DNA of 64,000 bases from Sphingomonas sp. S2M10. GTDB taxonomy: Bacteria; Pseudomonadota; Alphaproteobacteria; Sphingomonadales; Sphingomonadaceae. Within the stretch, counting starts at the first letter, position 1; every line of letters starts with the position of its first letter. Positions 36,305-45,248 of the stretch are shown in pieces. Location: NCBI RefSeq assembly GCF_012650175.1, contig NZ_JAAILI010000089.1:1-64000 (forward strand), written 5' to 3'. The notes under the pieces were generated by a model. It saw only the letters and a list, made by a program, of their open reading frames with translations, ran no database searches and was not told the origin of the DNA. The position numbers and the translations under genes are program-made.

Positions 36305-37873
36305 ATGGCGCTGACCGGAGAATTGTTCATCGCATCGAAGCGCGTCGCCCGCGACGCCGGCTTCCGCGCCGTTGCCGCCGCGACCGGCAGCGAGATCGAA
36401 CCCAGCTTCAGCACGGCGACGCTGGAAGACGTCGACGCCGCCTGCGCCGCCGCCGAGGCCGCGTTCCTGCCCTATTCGAGCCTGTCGCGCGAAGAGCGCG
36501 CCAAGTTCCTCGAAGCCATCGCCGAGGAGATCGAGGCGCTGGGCGACGAACTGATCGAGCGCGCGATGCAGGAAAGCGGCCTGCCCCAGGCGCGCCTGCA
36601 GGGCGAGCGCGGCCGCACCGCCGGCCAGCTGCGCCTGTTCGCCAAGGAACTGCGCCTGGGCGATTATCTGCGCGTCCGCATCGACCATGCGATCCCCGAT
36701 CGCGCGCCGCTGCCCAAGCCCGACCTGCGCCTGCGCATGGTGCCGCTGGGCCCGGTCGCGGTGTTCGGCGCATCGAACTTCCCACTCGCCTTCTCGACCG
36801 CGGGCGGCGACACCGCCTCGGCGCTCGCCGCCGGCTGCCCGGTGGTGGTGAAGGGCCATCCGGCGCACCCGGGCACGGCCGAGCTGGTTGCAACTGCGAT
36901 CCAGCGCGCGGCGGAGAAGACCGGCATGCCGGAAGGCGTGTTCTCGATGGTCGCCGGCACCGCCAACGAGCTGGGCAGCGCGCTGGTCAGCGATCCGCGC
37001 ATCAAGGCGGTGGGCTTCACCGGCTCGCGCGGCGGTGGCCTGGCGCTGGTCCGCATCGCGCAGAGCCGCCCGGTGCCGATCCCCGTCTATGCCGAGATGA
37101 GCAGCATCAACCCCGTCTTCCTGCTGCCGGCGGCGCTGGAAGCCCGCGCCGAGGCGCTGGGCAAGGGCTATGTCGCCTCGGTGACGATGGGCGCGGGCCA
37201 GTTCTGCACCAATCCGGGTCTCGTCCTGGCGCTGGAAAGCCCGGCGCTCGAGCGTTTCCTGGCGGCCGCCAGCGAAGCCATGCTGGGCGCGCCGGCGCAG
37301 GTGATGCTGACGCCGGGCATCCACAAGGCCTATGAGAGCGGCGTGGCCAAGCTGGCCGGCGTTCCCACCGTGCAGCAGATCGCGCAGGGCGTCGAAGCGC
37401 AGGGCCCGACCTGCGGTCGTGCGGCGCTGTTCACGATGAAGGGTGCCGATTTCATCGCCGATCCCAGCCATGCCGAGGAAATCTTCGGCGCGACCTCGCT
37501 GCTGGTGCGCTGCGCCGATGTGGCGGAACTGAAGCAGGTGGTGTCGCTGATCGAAGGCCAGCTGACCACCACGCTGCACATGGACGAGGGCGATGTCGCC
37601 GTTGCGCAGGAGCTGCTGCCGGCGCTGGAGCGGCTGGCCGGCCGCATCCTCGCCAATGGCTGGCCGACCGGCGTCGAAGTGACCGACGCGATGGTCCATG
37701 GCGGGCCGTTCCCCTCGACCTCGGACGGCCGCAGCACCTCGGTCGGTACGCTGGCGATCGATCGCTTCGTGCGGCCGGTGTCGTACCAGGACCTGCCGGA
37801 AGCCCTGCTCCCGGCGGAACTGCACGACGGTGCGGGTGTGCCCGCGCGCGTGGACGGCAAGCCGACGGTTTGA
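36305..37873 (+). CDS. Aldehyde dehydrogenase, alpha-ketoglutaric semialdehyde type
   Basis: A 522-residue NAD(P)-dependent aldehyde dehydrogenase resembling 2,5-dioxovalerate (alpha-ketoglutaric semialdehyde) dehydrogenases of sugar-acid and hydroxyproline degradation. Motifs: [22 protein letters not shown] (cofactor fold), [36 protein letters not shown] with the catalytic Glu, and [13 protein letters not shown] with the catalytic Cys. The ATG at 36305 has GGAGAGAG upstream. The exact substrate is not proven, since pathway partners are absent from the window. A hairpin terminator follows. Confidence 0.88.
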   Translation: MALTGELFIASKRVARDAGFRAVAAATGSEIEPSFSTATLEDVDAACAAAEAAFLPYSSLSREERAKFLEAIAEEIEALGDELIERAMQESGLPQARLQGERGRTAGQLRLFAKELRLGDYLRVRIDHAIPDRAPLPKPDLRLRMVPLGPVAVFGASNFPLAFSTAGGDTASALAAGCPVVVKGHPAHPGTAELVATAIQRAAEKTGMPEGVFSMVAGTANELGSALVSDPRIKAVGFTGSRGGGLALVRIAQSRPVPIPVYAEMSSINPVFLLPAALEARAEALGKGYVASVTMGAGQFCTNPGLVLALESPALERFLAAASEAMLGAPAQVMLTPGIHKAYESGVAKLAGVPTVQQIAQGVEAQGPTCGRAALFTMKGADFIADPSHAEEIFGATSLLVRCADVAELKQVVSLIEGQLTTTLHMDEGDVAVAQELLPALERLAGRILANGWPTGVEVTDAMVHGGPFPSTSDGRSTSVGTLAIDRFVRPVSYQDLPEALLPAELHDGAGVPARVDGKPTV

Positions 37874-37892
37874 GGGTTTCGCTTCTCTAAAT

Positions 37893-37916
37893 CCCCCTCC
37901 CGCAAGCGGGAGGGGG
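37893..37916 (+). terminator. Hairpin after aldehyde dehydrogenase
   Basis: Perfect 11-bp stem CCCCCTCCCGC / GCGGGAGGGGG with an AA loop, 19 bases past the stop. It lacks a U-tract. Confidence 0.55.
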
Positions 37917-37994
37917 ACTGGGTTGCTCAGGTGACGGAAGCTCCTAACGACCGCGTGCATTGAGTTGGCAAAGCTTCTGACGTAGCAGGGCGCC

Positions 37995-38552
37995 ATGAAA
38001 TCGCTGGCAGTCGTCGCTATATGCATTGCTGGGTGGCTTGCGTTCTTTTCTCAAGGAACGCGCAAATTGAACGGTCACGTCTTCGCCGTTCCGACTGTGA
38101 ACGACATTTCCGATAGTTCGACGCCGTTTTTTCTTCCACTCCCTGGACCCGGAGATGGATTTTCCTTTTATCTCAATCCCGAAGCAAGCTTGCCCGCTCG
38201 CGTTCTGATTGGCGTCGAGAGCAAGCAGTTGATTTGCTCGCGCGCCGCTGGTTCGGAGGCGCTCGTAAACGGTACGATCTGCGCTGCGACGATGCCTGCC
38301 TGGAGGGGTGTAGAACTGCGGAAGGTTCGCGATGGTGTGTTTTGGCGGTACGAACTGCCCCCTAAGGGTAGCAACGTGTCGCCTACGCCGGTGAATTGTT
38401 CCGCGCTCGCAGACAGGGGGAACGGCCTGTGCACCGCCGTGCTGCCGTACGACGATCTCGTTTTGTCCATCCATCTGCGGGACAGCCAGATACCGTCGCT
38501 TGAAGCATTGTACGACGACGCTGTAAGCAAGCTGAAGAGCTGGGAGCGCTAA
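37995..38552 (+). CDS. Hypothetical membrane-anchored or exported protein
   Basis: A 185-residue protein that I do not recognise. The N-terminus (MKSLAVVAICIAGWLAFFSQGTRK) is an uncleaved anchor or signal peptide. The rest is a polar, probably beta-rich domain with four cysteines (in LICSRAA, TICAATM, VNCSALA and LCTAVLP) that could pair outside the cytoplasm. Its base composition is visibly less GC-rich than its neighbours, with many A/T-ending codons, which hints at acquisition by transfer. It is flanked by a hairpin and a 95-bp repeat. Confidence 0.65.
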   Translation: MKSLAVVAICIAGWLAFFSQGTRKLNGHVFAVPTVNDISDSSTPFFLPLPGPGDGFSFYLNPEASLPARVLIGVESKQLICSRAAGSEALVNGTICAATMPAWRGVELRKVRDGVFWRYELPPKGSNVSPTPVNCSALADRGNGLCTAVLPYDDLVLSIHLRDSQIPSLEALYDDAVSKLKSWER

Positions 38553-38608
38553 AGCTCTCAATTCGCCCCCGGGAACGGCAGGGCTATCGCATCTGCCTAG
38601 AATACCCC

Positions 38609-38703
38609 GTCATCCCCGCGAAGGCGGGGATCCATTGGCGCTGAAATCGAGGTTCTTTTCCCCAGCGCTACAGCGAATGGATTCCCGCCTTCGCGGGAAT
38701 GAC
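38609..38703. repeat. 95-bp dispersed inverted repeat, copy C
   Basis: Best-formed copy: left arm CATCCCCGCGAAGGCGGGGA plus TCCATT, right arm AATGGATTCCCGCC plus TTCGCGGGAATGAC, centre GGCGCTGAA...GGTTCTTTT. It lies between the convergent hypothetical gene and gshA. Confidence 0.9.
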
Positions 38704-38779
38704 AGTGTATTTTCGGGTGAGCGCGGCCTCAAAATTCCATATGCGATAGCCCTGCCCTGGCAGGGGAGGATCGGTCGAT

Positions 38780-40156
38780 TCAGAACTTCGCCTCGCCATA
38801 CACCCGCGTAATATCCCCCTGCCAGTCGCCATGGTAGCGATCGAGCAGCACCTGCGCGGGCACCTTGCCGGTGCGCACGATCTCGCGCAGCGGGTCGAGG
38901 AAGCCGGATTCATTATCGCCCGAGCCATTGAGCCGGCCGCGCGCCTTGAGCCCCGCGCCGGCGATCTCCAGCACTTCGCCGGCGATGTCCGCCAGCTTGC
39001 CGCCACCCGGCAGCGGCGCATCCAACGCCAGCTTGGGCACCGCGCTGCGCAGCGCCTCGCGGCCTTCCATCGACCAGCCCTTCACCAGATCCCAGGCGGC
39101 ATCGAGCGCGCCCGAATCGTAGAGCAGGCCCACCCACAAGGCCGGCAGCGCGCAGATCCGGCCCCAGCGGCCGCCATCGGCACCGCGCATCTCCAGGAAC
39201 TGCTTCATCCGCACTTCGGGGAAGGCGGTGGAGAGATGGTCGGCCCAGTCGTCCATCGTCGGCAGCTCGCCCGGCAGGACCGACAGCTCGCCCTTCAGGA
39301 AGTCGCGGAAGCTGAGGCCCGCCGCGTCGATATATTTGCCGTCGCGGTAGACGAAGTACATCGGCACATCGAGGGCGTAATCGGCATAGCGCTCATAGCC
39401 GAAGCCGTCCTCGAACACGAAGGGCAGCATGCCGGTGCGCGCCGGATCGGTGTCCGACCAGATATGGCTGCGATAGGAGAGATAGCCGTTGGGCTTGCCC
39501 TCGGTGAAGGGCGAATTGGCGAACAGCGCGGTCGCCAGCGGCTGGAGCGCAAGGCCGACGCGGAACTTCTTCGCCATGTCGGCTTCGCTGGCATAGTCCA
39601 GGTTCACCTGGATCGTGCAGGTGCGCAGCATCATGTCGAGCCCGAGGCTCCCCACGAGCGGCATGTGGCGCAGCATGATCTCGTAGCGGCCCTTGGGCAT
39701 GATCGGCAGCTCGGCGCGGGTCTTGTCCGGCCACATGCCCATGCCGAGAAAGCCGATGCCCAGCCGGTCGCCCACGGCCTTCACCTGCTTGAGGTGGCGG
39801 CCGGTTTCGGCGCAGGTGTCGTGCAGGTTTTCGAGCGGCGCGCCGGACAGCTCGAACTGGCCGGCGGGCTCCAGGCTGATCGCGCCGTCCGGGCCCGACA
39901 GGGCGATGACGTGCTCGCCCTCATAGATCGGCTTCCAGCCGAATTCGGTGAGGCCGATCAGCAGCGCGTGGATGCCGCCGCGCTCTTCATAGCTCGGCGC
40001 GCGGTGGCTGCCGTCCATCCAGTAGACGAACTTCTCATGCTCGGTGCCGATGCGCCAGCGCTCGGCCGGCTTCTCGCCATGCGCGAAATATTCCACCAGC
40101 TGGGCGCGATCCTCGATGACCGCCGCGGTCTTGGTCGAAACGGTCTTGGTGCTCAT
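38780..40156 (-). CDS. gshA: Glutamate-cysteine ligase, plant/alphaproteobacterial type
   Basis: First enzyme of glutathione synthesis; ATP-dependent ligation of glutamate and cysteine. At 458 residues it matches the plant-type class II enzyme used by alphaproteobacteria. Motifs: RIGTEHEKFVY (metal-binding Glu pair), ISLEPAGQFELSGAP, TIQVNLDYASEADM, and NGYLSYRSHIWSDTDPARTGMLPFVFEDGFGYERYADYALD. It is 58 bases downstream of rsmE on the same strand, a pairing common in sphingomonads. Together with gor it indicates a complete glutathione system. Confidence 0.94.
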   Translation of the reverse strand: MSTKTVSTKTAAVIEDRAQLVEYFAHGEKPAERWRIGTEHEKFVYWMDGSHRAPSYEERGGIHALLIGLTEFGWKPIYEGEHVIALSGPDGAISLEPAGQFELSGAPLENLHDTCAETGRHLKQVKAVGDRLGIGFLGMGMWPDKTRAELPIMPKGRYEIMLRHMPLVGSLGLDMMLRTCTIQVNLDYASEADMAKKFRVGLALQPLATALFANSPFTEGKPNGYLSYRSHIWSDTDPARTGMLPFVFEDGFGYERYADYALDVPMYFVYRDGKYIDAAGLSFRDFLKGELSVLPGELPTMDDWADHLSTAFPEVRMKQFLEMRGADGGRWGRICALPALWVGLLYDSGALDAAWDLVKGWSMEGREALRSAVPKLALDAPLPGGGKLADIAGEVLEIAGAGLKARGRLNGSGDNESGFLDPLREIVRTGKVPAQVLLDRYHGDWQGDITRVYGEAKF

Positions 40157-40213
40157 TTTCGCGCCCTTAGCGATGCCGACGAAACCACGCCAGCGGATTA
40201 TTGTACCGTTCGG

Positions 40214-40954
40214 TTACCAGTCCCCCGCGGCCCCCATCCACAGGCTCACCGCCGCCGCCGCCGCGGTCTCGGCGCGCAGGATGCGGGGGCCGAGCGCGAT
40301 GCCGATGGCTTGCGGAACGGCGCGGATCGATTCGCGTTCCTCGGCGTCGAAGCCGCCCTCCGGCCCGACCAGGATTGCGGCGGGGCCGGGATGGGCGCGC
40401 ATCGCCTCCAGCGCGGGCATGCCGCCGGTCTCGTCGGCGAAGAACAGCGCGCGCTCCGCCGGCCAGTCGCGGAGCAGGGCGGGGAGCTTCACCGGCTCGA
40501 CCAGCTCGGGCAGGGCGGTGCGGCCGCATTGCTCGGCGGCCTCGATCATGTGGGCACGCAGGCGATCGAGGTTGAGCCGGTCGATCACGGTGCGGCGGGT
40601 GAGCACGGGGACGAGGCGGGCGACGCCTAGTTCACACGCTTTTTCGGCTACCCAGTCGATCCGGCCCTTCTTGATCGGCGCGGCGCAGAGCCACAGGTCG
40701 GGCACGGCCTCATGCGGGCGGAGCTGCTCGGTAATCTCCAGCGTCAGGTCGCGCTTGCCGACATCGCGGGCGATGCCCAGCCATTCGCCGCTGGTGCCGT
40801 CGAACAGCTTCACCGCCTCGCCCGGCTTCAGCCGCATCACCGACCCCAGATAATGCGCCTGGGGGCCGTCGATCCGGCGCATGCCCGGTTCGAGCGGACC
40901 CTGAACGAACAGGCGAGGGGCGGATTGCGGCGGCCAGGCGGGGGTTGCGGGCAT
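40214..40954 (-). CDS. rsmE: 16S rRNA (uracil1498-N3)-methyltransferase
   Basis: A 246-residue SPOUT-fold methyltransferase that makes m3U1498 in 16S rRNA. The N-terminal PUA-like domain (residues 10-75; HYLGSVMRLKPGEAVKLFDG) precedes the knotted AdoMet domain with PIKKGRIDWVAEKACELGV, EAAEQCGRTALPEL, ILVGPEGGFDAEE and the knot motif LGPRILRAETAAAAAV. The start at ATG 40954 gives the usual size; the longer open frame upstream is spurious. Confidence 0.94.
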   Translation of the reverse strand: MPATPAWPPQSAPRLFVQGPLEPGMRRIDGPQAHYLGSVMRLKPGEAVKLFDGTSGEWLGIARDVGKRDLTLEITEQLRPHEAVPDLWLCAAPIKKGRIDWVAEKACELGVARLVPVLTRRTVIDRLNLDRLRAHMIEAAEQCGRTALPELVEPVKLPALLRDWPAERALFFADETGGMPALEAMRAHPGPAAILVGPEGGFDAEERESIRAVPQAIGIALGPRILRAETAAAAAVSLWMGAAGDW

Positions 40955-41003
40955 GGGGCTGCTGTAGCCGCGCCATGGCCCTTCCGTCCATCCACCCGGC
41001 GGG

Positions 41004-42809
41004 TCACTGACCCTGGTAGCGGATCTTCCACAATTTGTAGGGCGAGCCCTCGGGAAGCTCCACCGGCTCCAGCCAGTCCGGCACCTGCCCCTTGGCGAGC
41101 TGCGCGTAGAAGCCGGCGGGGTTATGCGAGCGATACACGGTGGTCTCGGCCATGTTGGGGCAGAGCAGCAGATAGCTGGCCTTGTGGCGCGCGGCGATCG
41201 GGCGGAAGCCGTCGGCCGGGCCGGTAAAGGCATGGTGGACGTCGAGGATCGCCTGACCGTTGCGGTGATAGGGGCCGGCCACCGCATTGTGATGGGTCAC
41301 CACGATCAGCCGGGGCCCGAGATCGACCTGGGTGAACATCGTCGCGGCGGGGATCGCATCGAGCGTGCGCAGTTGCGAGGTCCGGGTGCAGGCGATGTTG
41401 GCCTGGCGCACCTTGTCGCTGCCGGCCTTCCCCGCAGCCTTGTTCGCCCAGGGCATCTTGACGCCGCTGGCGGCGATGCCGACGCCGGCAAAGGCGAGCA
41501 CCGCCACGCCGATCCGCAGCCACAGCGGCCCGCGCCGGACGAGCAGCGGCACCAGGATCCAGATCAGCGCGGTGATGCCGGGCACGGCGAGCAGCTGCGC
41601 GCCCGGCGCCGCACGCATCTGCCACAGCAGCATCGCGGCGGCGAAGGCGGTGAACAGCGCGATCGCTACCCAGCCGACCAGCCTGGGGCTGCGCCGCGCG
41701 GCCCATATCGCCAGCAGCGCACCGAGCAGGCCCAGACCGGCGACGATCGCCACGGGCACCGCGGTGGTGGCGGGGTGACGATAGATCGGTCGCGCTTCGC
41801 GCACGTTCGACAGCCACGTCTTGTAGAGCTCGTCGGACACCTGTTCGGGGCGGCCGAGGCATTGCGGGAAAAAGTGTACGAAGCCCGCGACGATCATCCC
41901 GCCGGCGACCACCGCCAGCGCCAGCCGCACCCAGCGCGACGCGGGGTTGGCCAGCGTCAGCGCCACGAGCAGCGCGCCTGCCGCGACCAGCACGCTCAGC
42001 CAGACGGGCGTCAGCGCATCGCAGCGCATCGCCTGGTTGGCATTGGACGCGAAGACGACGAAGCCGATCGCCGAGCCGCCGCCCAAGGTAAGGCCATAGA
42101 CCATCAGCCGGGGGCGCTCGGCGGCATCCCATATCCAGCGCAAGCCGAGGAGCGCGCCCGCCATCGCGCAGAAGGGCAGCAGCTCCAGCCCGATCGAGAG
42201 CGAGAAGGCGCTCCCCAGCCCGACCGTCGCGCCGCCGCGTGCACCTCTGGGATCGGCAATGCCGGCGACCGTGATCGCCAGCGCGGCGAGCTGCCAGCCA
42301 TGATGGTCGATCCGCAGCGGCGCGTACATCGGCAGCGTCGTCGTGCACACGGTCACCAGCAGCACGAGTGCGATCGGCCAGGCGAGGGTCGCGACGAGGC
42401 GGCGCACGGTGAGCGAGAGGCCGACCATGGTGACCGACAGCGGGAGCAGCGGTGCCACGCCGCACGCCCATTTCTCCGCGGTCGCCATGCCGACAAAGGG
42501 CTTGAGCAGCAGGATCAGCCCGGCGATCGGCAGGTCGACGATGCGCGACCAGTGGATGTCGAACCCGCCCAGCGCCGGGTCCATCCGATACTGGCGCAGA
42601 TCGTACCAGCCCTGGCCGGCGAGCAGCGCGCGGACCTGCATCAGCCGCATATTGTCGTCGGTGTCGCCCAGCGTCAGCCAGTAGATGTTGCCCTGGCGCT
42701 GCGCGATGAACCACACCGCTACGCAGACCCAGGCGAACAGCGTCCACACCACCCAGTTGCGGTCGAATTCGTCTCGAAGGCGGAAAAGCCGGGCGTGGTT
42801 GGGCGTCAA
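41004..42809 (-). CDS. GT-C-fold glycosyltransferase-like membrane protein
   Basis: A 601-residue protein with about 11-12 transmembrane helices. After the first helix comes a periplasmic loop with an acidic motif LTLGDTDDNMRLMQVRALLAGQGWYDLRQYR and IHWSRIVDLPIAGL, a layout typical of GT-C enzymes such as STT3-like oligosaccharyltransferases and lipid-linked sugar transferases. The C-terminal 130 residues are soluble. The donor and acceptor are unknown. It is next to GtrA, a methyltransferase and a polyprenyl-phosphate GT2, which supports a surface-glycan role. Confidence 0.75.
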   Translation of the reverse strand: MTPNHARLFRLRDEFDRNWVVWTLFAWVCVAVWFIAQRQGNIYWLTLGDTDDNMRLMQVRALLAGQGWYDLRQYRMDPALGGFDIHWSRIVDLPIAGLILLLKPFVGMATAEKWACGVAPLLPLSVTMVGLSLTVRRLVATLAWPIALVLLVTVCTTTLPMYAPLRIDHHGWQLAALAITVAGIADPRGARGGATVGLGSAFSLSIGLELLPFCAMAGALLGLRWIWDAAERPRLMVYGLTLGGGSAIGFVVFASNANQAMRCDALTPVWLSVLVAAGALLVALTLANPASRWVRLALAVVAGGMIVAGFVHFFPQCLGRPEQVSDELYKTWLSNVREARPIYRHPATTAVPVAIVAGLGLLGALLAIWAARRSPRLVGWVAIALFTAFAAAMLLWQMRAAPGAQLLAVPGITALIWILVPLLVRRGPLWLRIGVAVLAFAGVGIAASGVKMPWANKAAGKAGSDKVRQANIACTRTSQLRTLDAIPAATMFTQVDLGPRLIVVTHHNAVAGPYHRNGQAILDVHHAFTGPADGFRPIAARHKASYLLLCPNMAETTVYRSHNPAGFYAQLAKGQVPDWLEPVELPEGSPYKLWKIRYQGQ

Positions 42810-42870
42810 AATCGCTTTCCTCAGATGCTGCCGCGCATTAGGGCGGGGCAGGGTCCAAGGGCAAGCAAGA

Positions 42871-43290
42871 GTGACGGCGGTACTTCAGAGAGTGGAAGCA
42901 TTGCGCGCCAGCGGTGTGCTGGGGCAGCTGATCCGGTTCGTGATCGTCGGCGGGCTCTCGACCGTGGTATACGCGGCCGTCTACTGGCCGCTCGCCACCT
43001 ATGTGATCTGGCCGGTGCTGGCCTCGGTGGCCGGCTTTCTGGTGGCGGTGGTATTCGGTTATGTCTTCCACAGCCGCTGGAGCTTCCAGGGGCATGGCGC
43101 CGAGGAGAATTCGGCGCTGAAATTCAAGTTCTTCGTCGTGCAATCGGCGGGCATGCTGATGAACGCCGCCTTCACCTGGGTGCTGACCGGCCCCTGGGTC
43201 CATGGCCCCACCTGGTGGCCGCTGGTGCCGGCGGTGTTCGTCACGCCTTTCGCCACCTTCGCACTTAATCGCTTGTGGGTTTTCGGCTGA
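42871..43290 (+). CDS. GtrA-family membrane protein
   Basis: A 139-residue protein with four transmembrane helices (FVIVGGLSTVVYAAVYWPL; ASVAGFLVAVVFGYVFH; FFVVQSAGMLMNAAFTWVL; PAVFVTPFATFALNRLWVF). The N-terminal GQLIRFVIVGG and the C-terminal FALNRLWVF are the GtrA signatures. GtrA proteins are thought to flip or handle polyprenyl-linked sugars for glycosylation. It starts at GTG 42871; a longer frame overlaps the divergent gene. It is one base before the methyltransferase gene. Confidence 0.85.
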   Translation: MTAVLQRVEALRASGVLGQLIRFVIVGGLSTVVYAAVYWPLATYVIWPVLASVAGFLVAVVFGYVFHSRWSFQGHGAEENSALKFKFFVVQSAGMLMNAAFTWVLTGPWVHGPTWWPLVPAVFVTPFATFALNRLWVFG

Positions 43291-43291
43291 C

Positions 43292-44023
43292 ATGGATCGC
43301 ATCGTCTACGACCGCATGGCGGCGCATGATTCCACCCATTGGTGGTACCGCGCCCGCCGCGACATCCTCGCCGACTATCTCGCCCGCTACGGCGCGGTGC
43401 CGAAGGACGCCAGGATCCTCGAGATCGGCTGCGGCACCGGGCACAATCTGCCGATGCTCGGCGCGTTCGGGGACGTGGATGCGATCGAGATCGATCCGGC
43501 GGCCCGGGATATCGCCAGCGCGCGGCTGGGCAAGCCGGTCGGTGCCTCGCCGCTGCCCGAACTGACGGGGGTCGAACCGGCCAGCTATGATCTGGTCGCG
43601 GTGCTCGACGTGGTCGAGCATATCGAGGACGATGTGGCCGCGCTCAAGGCGATGGCCGGCGTGCTCAAGCCCGGCGGCAAGATCCTGATCACGGTGCCCG
43701 CGCACCAGTGGATGTGGAGCGCGCACGACGTGGTGAACCACCACAAGCGGCGCTACTCGAAGCGCACGCTGCTCGCGTCGCTGGAGAACGCGGGGCTGAA
43801 GTGGCGCAAGCTGCGCTGGTTCAACTCGCTGCTGTTCCCGGTCGCGGTGGCGGCGCGCTTTGCCGGCAAGCTGATGGGCAAGGACGACAGCGACGATTCG
43901 CCGCCGCCGGCCGTGCTCAACAAGACGTTCGAGACGATCTTCGGGCTGGAGCGGCATCTGCTGGGCCGGCTGCCGATGCCGCCGGGGCTGTCGATCATCG
44001 TGATCGCCGAGCCGAAGGGGTGA
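43292..44023 (+). CDS. Class I SAM-dependent methyltransferase
   Basis: A 243-residue methyltransferase. AdoMet motif I is ILEIGCGTGHNLPML (about residues 43-57), and motif II/III is YDLVAVLDVVEHIEDDVAALKAMAGVLKPGGKILITVPA. The N-terminal HWWYRARRDIL is typical of methyltransferases in glycan clusters. A C-terminal hydrophobic helix (WFNSLLFPVAVAARFAGKL) may attach it to the membrane. It is one base from gtrA and converges on the GT2 gene, with a 115-bp inverted repeat between. Confidence 0.88.
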   Translation: MDRIVYDRMAAHDSTHWWYRARRDILADYLARYGAVPKDARILEIGCGTGHNLPMLGAFGDVDAIEIDPAARDIASARLGKPVGASPLPELTGVEPASYDLVAVLDVVEHIEDDVAALKAMAGVLKPGGKILITVPAHQWMWSAHDVVNHHKRRYSKRTLLASLENAGLKWRKLRWFNSLLFPVAVAARFAGKLMGKDDSDDSPPPAVLNKTFETIFGLERHLLGRLPMPPGLSIIVIAEPKG

Positions 44024-44047
44024 GGGCGATGCGGGAAGGGTGGGGCA

Positions 44048-44162
44048 CCCTCACCCTTCCGCCGCTTCGCGGCTCCCTCCCTCTTCCAAAGGGAGGCAGA
44101 CTTTAACCGCTCTCCCTTTGGGAGAGGGAGGGGCCCATCGCGCAGCGATGGGAGGGTGAGGG
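44048..44162. repeat. 115-bp palindromic element
   Basis: Outer arms CCCTCACCC and GGGTGAGGG enclose two further hairpins, including CTCTCCC-TTT-GGGAGAG, and mirrored CCCTCCCTCT/AGAGGGAGGG blocks. It fills the gap between two convergent genes (methyltransferase and GT2). It differs from the 95-bp family and may be a MITE-like or terminator-type element. Confidence 0.75.
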
Positions 44163-44173
44163 GGTAGCCGGGG

Positions 44174-45199
44174 CTACTCCGCCGCGTCGTTGTGCCGCGC
44201 CTGTGGCGACACGCTGATCGTCCCCGAGTCCTGCTGGCGGTAGCCCAGCGAGGCATGCGCCTGCGCCGGCCCGGTGACATCGGCGATCAGGTACAGCGGC
44301 CGCCGCTTCGATTCGACATAGAGCCGGCCGAGATACTCGCCGATCATCCCCAGCACGAACATCTGCACCGCGCCGATCACCACGACGACCAGCATCGTCG
44401 AGGTCCAGCCCTGGATCGCATGGCCCATAGCCCAGGCGATCAGGATGTAGAGGATCAGCAGCACCGAGGCCGCCGTCAGCAGCAGCCCGACATGGCTGGC
44501 GAAGCGCAGCGGCGCGGTCGAGAAGCCGGTGATCGCGTCGAGCGCGAAGCGGATCATCTTGCCCAGCGGATATTTGGTCTCGCCCGCATGCCGCTCGGCC
44601 CGATCATAGACGAAGGGCACCTGTCGGAAGCCGATCCAGGCGACCATGCCGCGGATGAACCGCGCCTGTTCGGGCAGCGACAGCAGCGCGTCGAGCGCGC
44701 GCCGGCTCATCAGCCGGAAGTCGCCGGTGTCGAGCGGGATCGGCGTATCGGTGATGCGATCGAGCATGCGGTAGAACACCGCCGCGGTCGCCTTCTTGAA
44801 CAGGCTCTCGCCCTCGCGCTTGCGGCGGACGGCATAGACCACGTCGGCGCCCTGCGCGGCCATGGTCGCGCGCATCTCGGTCAGCAGCTCGGGCGGGTCC
44901 TGCAGATCGGCGTCGATGATGAGGATCTGTTCGCCGGCGCACAGGTCCAGCCCGGCGGTGAGCGCGAGCTGGTGGCCATGGTTGCGCGACAGGTTGATCG
45001 CGACGAGATGCGGGTCGGCGGCGGACAGGCGCTGCATCACTTCCCAGCTGCGATCGCGCGACCCGTCATTGACGAAAACGATCTCGTAGGAGTCGCCGAC
45101 TGCCGCGCGCGCGGCGGCGCTGACGCGGCCGTGGAGCATGTCGAGACATGCTTCTTCGTTGTAGCAGGGGACGACGACGGAAAGCTGGGGACGGTTCAT
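44174..45199 (-). CDS. GT2-family polyprenyl-phosphate glycosyltransferase (DPM1/ArnC-like)
   Basis: A 341-residue enzyme that moves a sugar from a nucleotide to a polyprenyl phosphate on the cytoplasmic face. N-terminal GT-A domain: LSVVVPCYNEEACL, IVFVNDGSRDRSW, INLSRNHGHQLALTAGLD, and the metal-binding DADLQDPPELL. Two C-terminal membrane helices (HVGLLLTAASVLLILYILI; TSTMLVVVVIGAVQMFVLGMIGEYLGRLY) are typical of the ArnC/GtrB group. I chose ATG 45199, because the extra upstream residues lack homology. It likely supplies the lipid-linked sugar for the GT-C-like enzyme. Confidence 0.9.
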   Translation of the reverse strand: MNRPQLSVVVPCYNEEACLDMLHGRVSAAARAAVGDSYEIVFVNDGSRDRSWEVMQRLSAADPHLVAINLSRNHGHQLALTAGLDLCAGEQILIIDADLQDPPELLTEMRATMAAQGADVVYAVRRKREGESLFKKATAAVFYRMLDRITDTPIPLDTGDFRLMSRRALDALLSLPEQARFIRGMVAWIGFRQVPFVYDRAERHAGETKYPLGKMIRFALDAITGFSTAPLRFASHVGLLLTAASVLLILYILIAWAMGHAIQGWTSTMLVVVVIGAVQMFVLGMIGEYLGRLYVESKRRPLYLIADVTGPAQAHASLGYRQQDSGTISVSPQARHNDAAE

Positions 45200-45248
45200 G
45201 ATCGCCGCTCTGTAGCGCCGCCGGAACTGCGCGTCGAGCGGGTGCGCG

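Noticed and set aside
41124-43268. 714-codon plus-strand open frame opposite the GT-C-like gene
   Set aside because: Composition (Arg, Gly, Asp, His runs) is that of an antisense shadow. The real plus-strand gene begins at 42871 in another frame.
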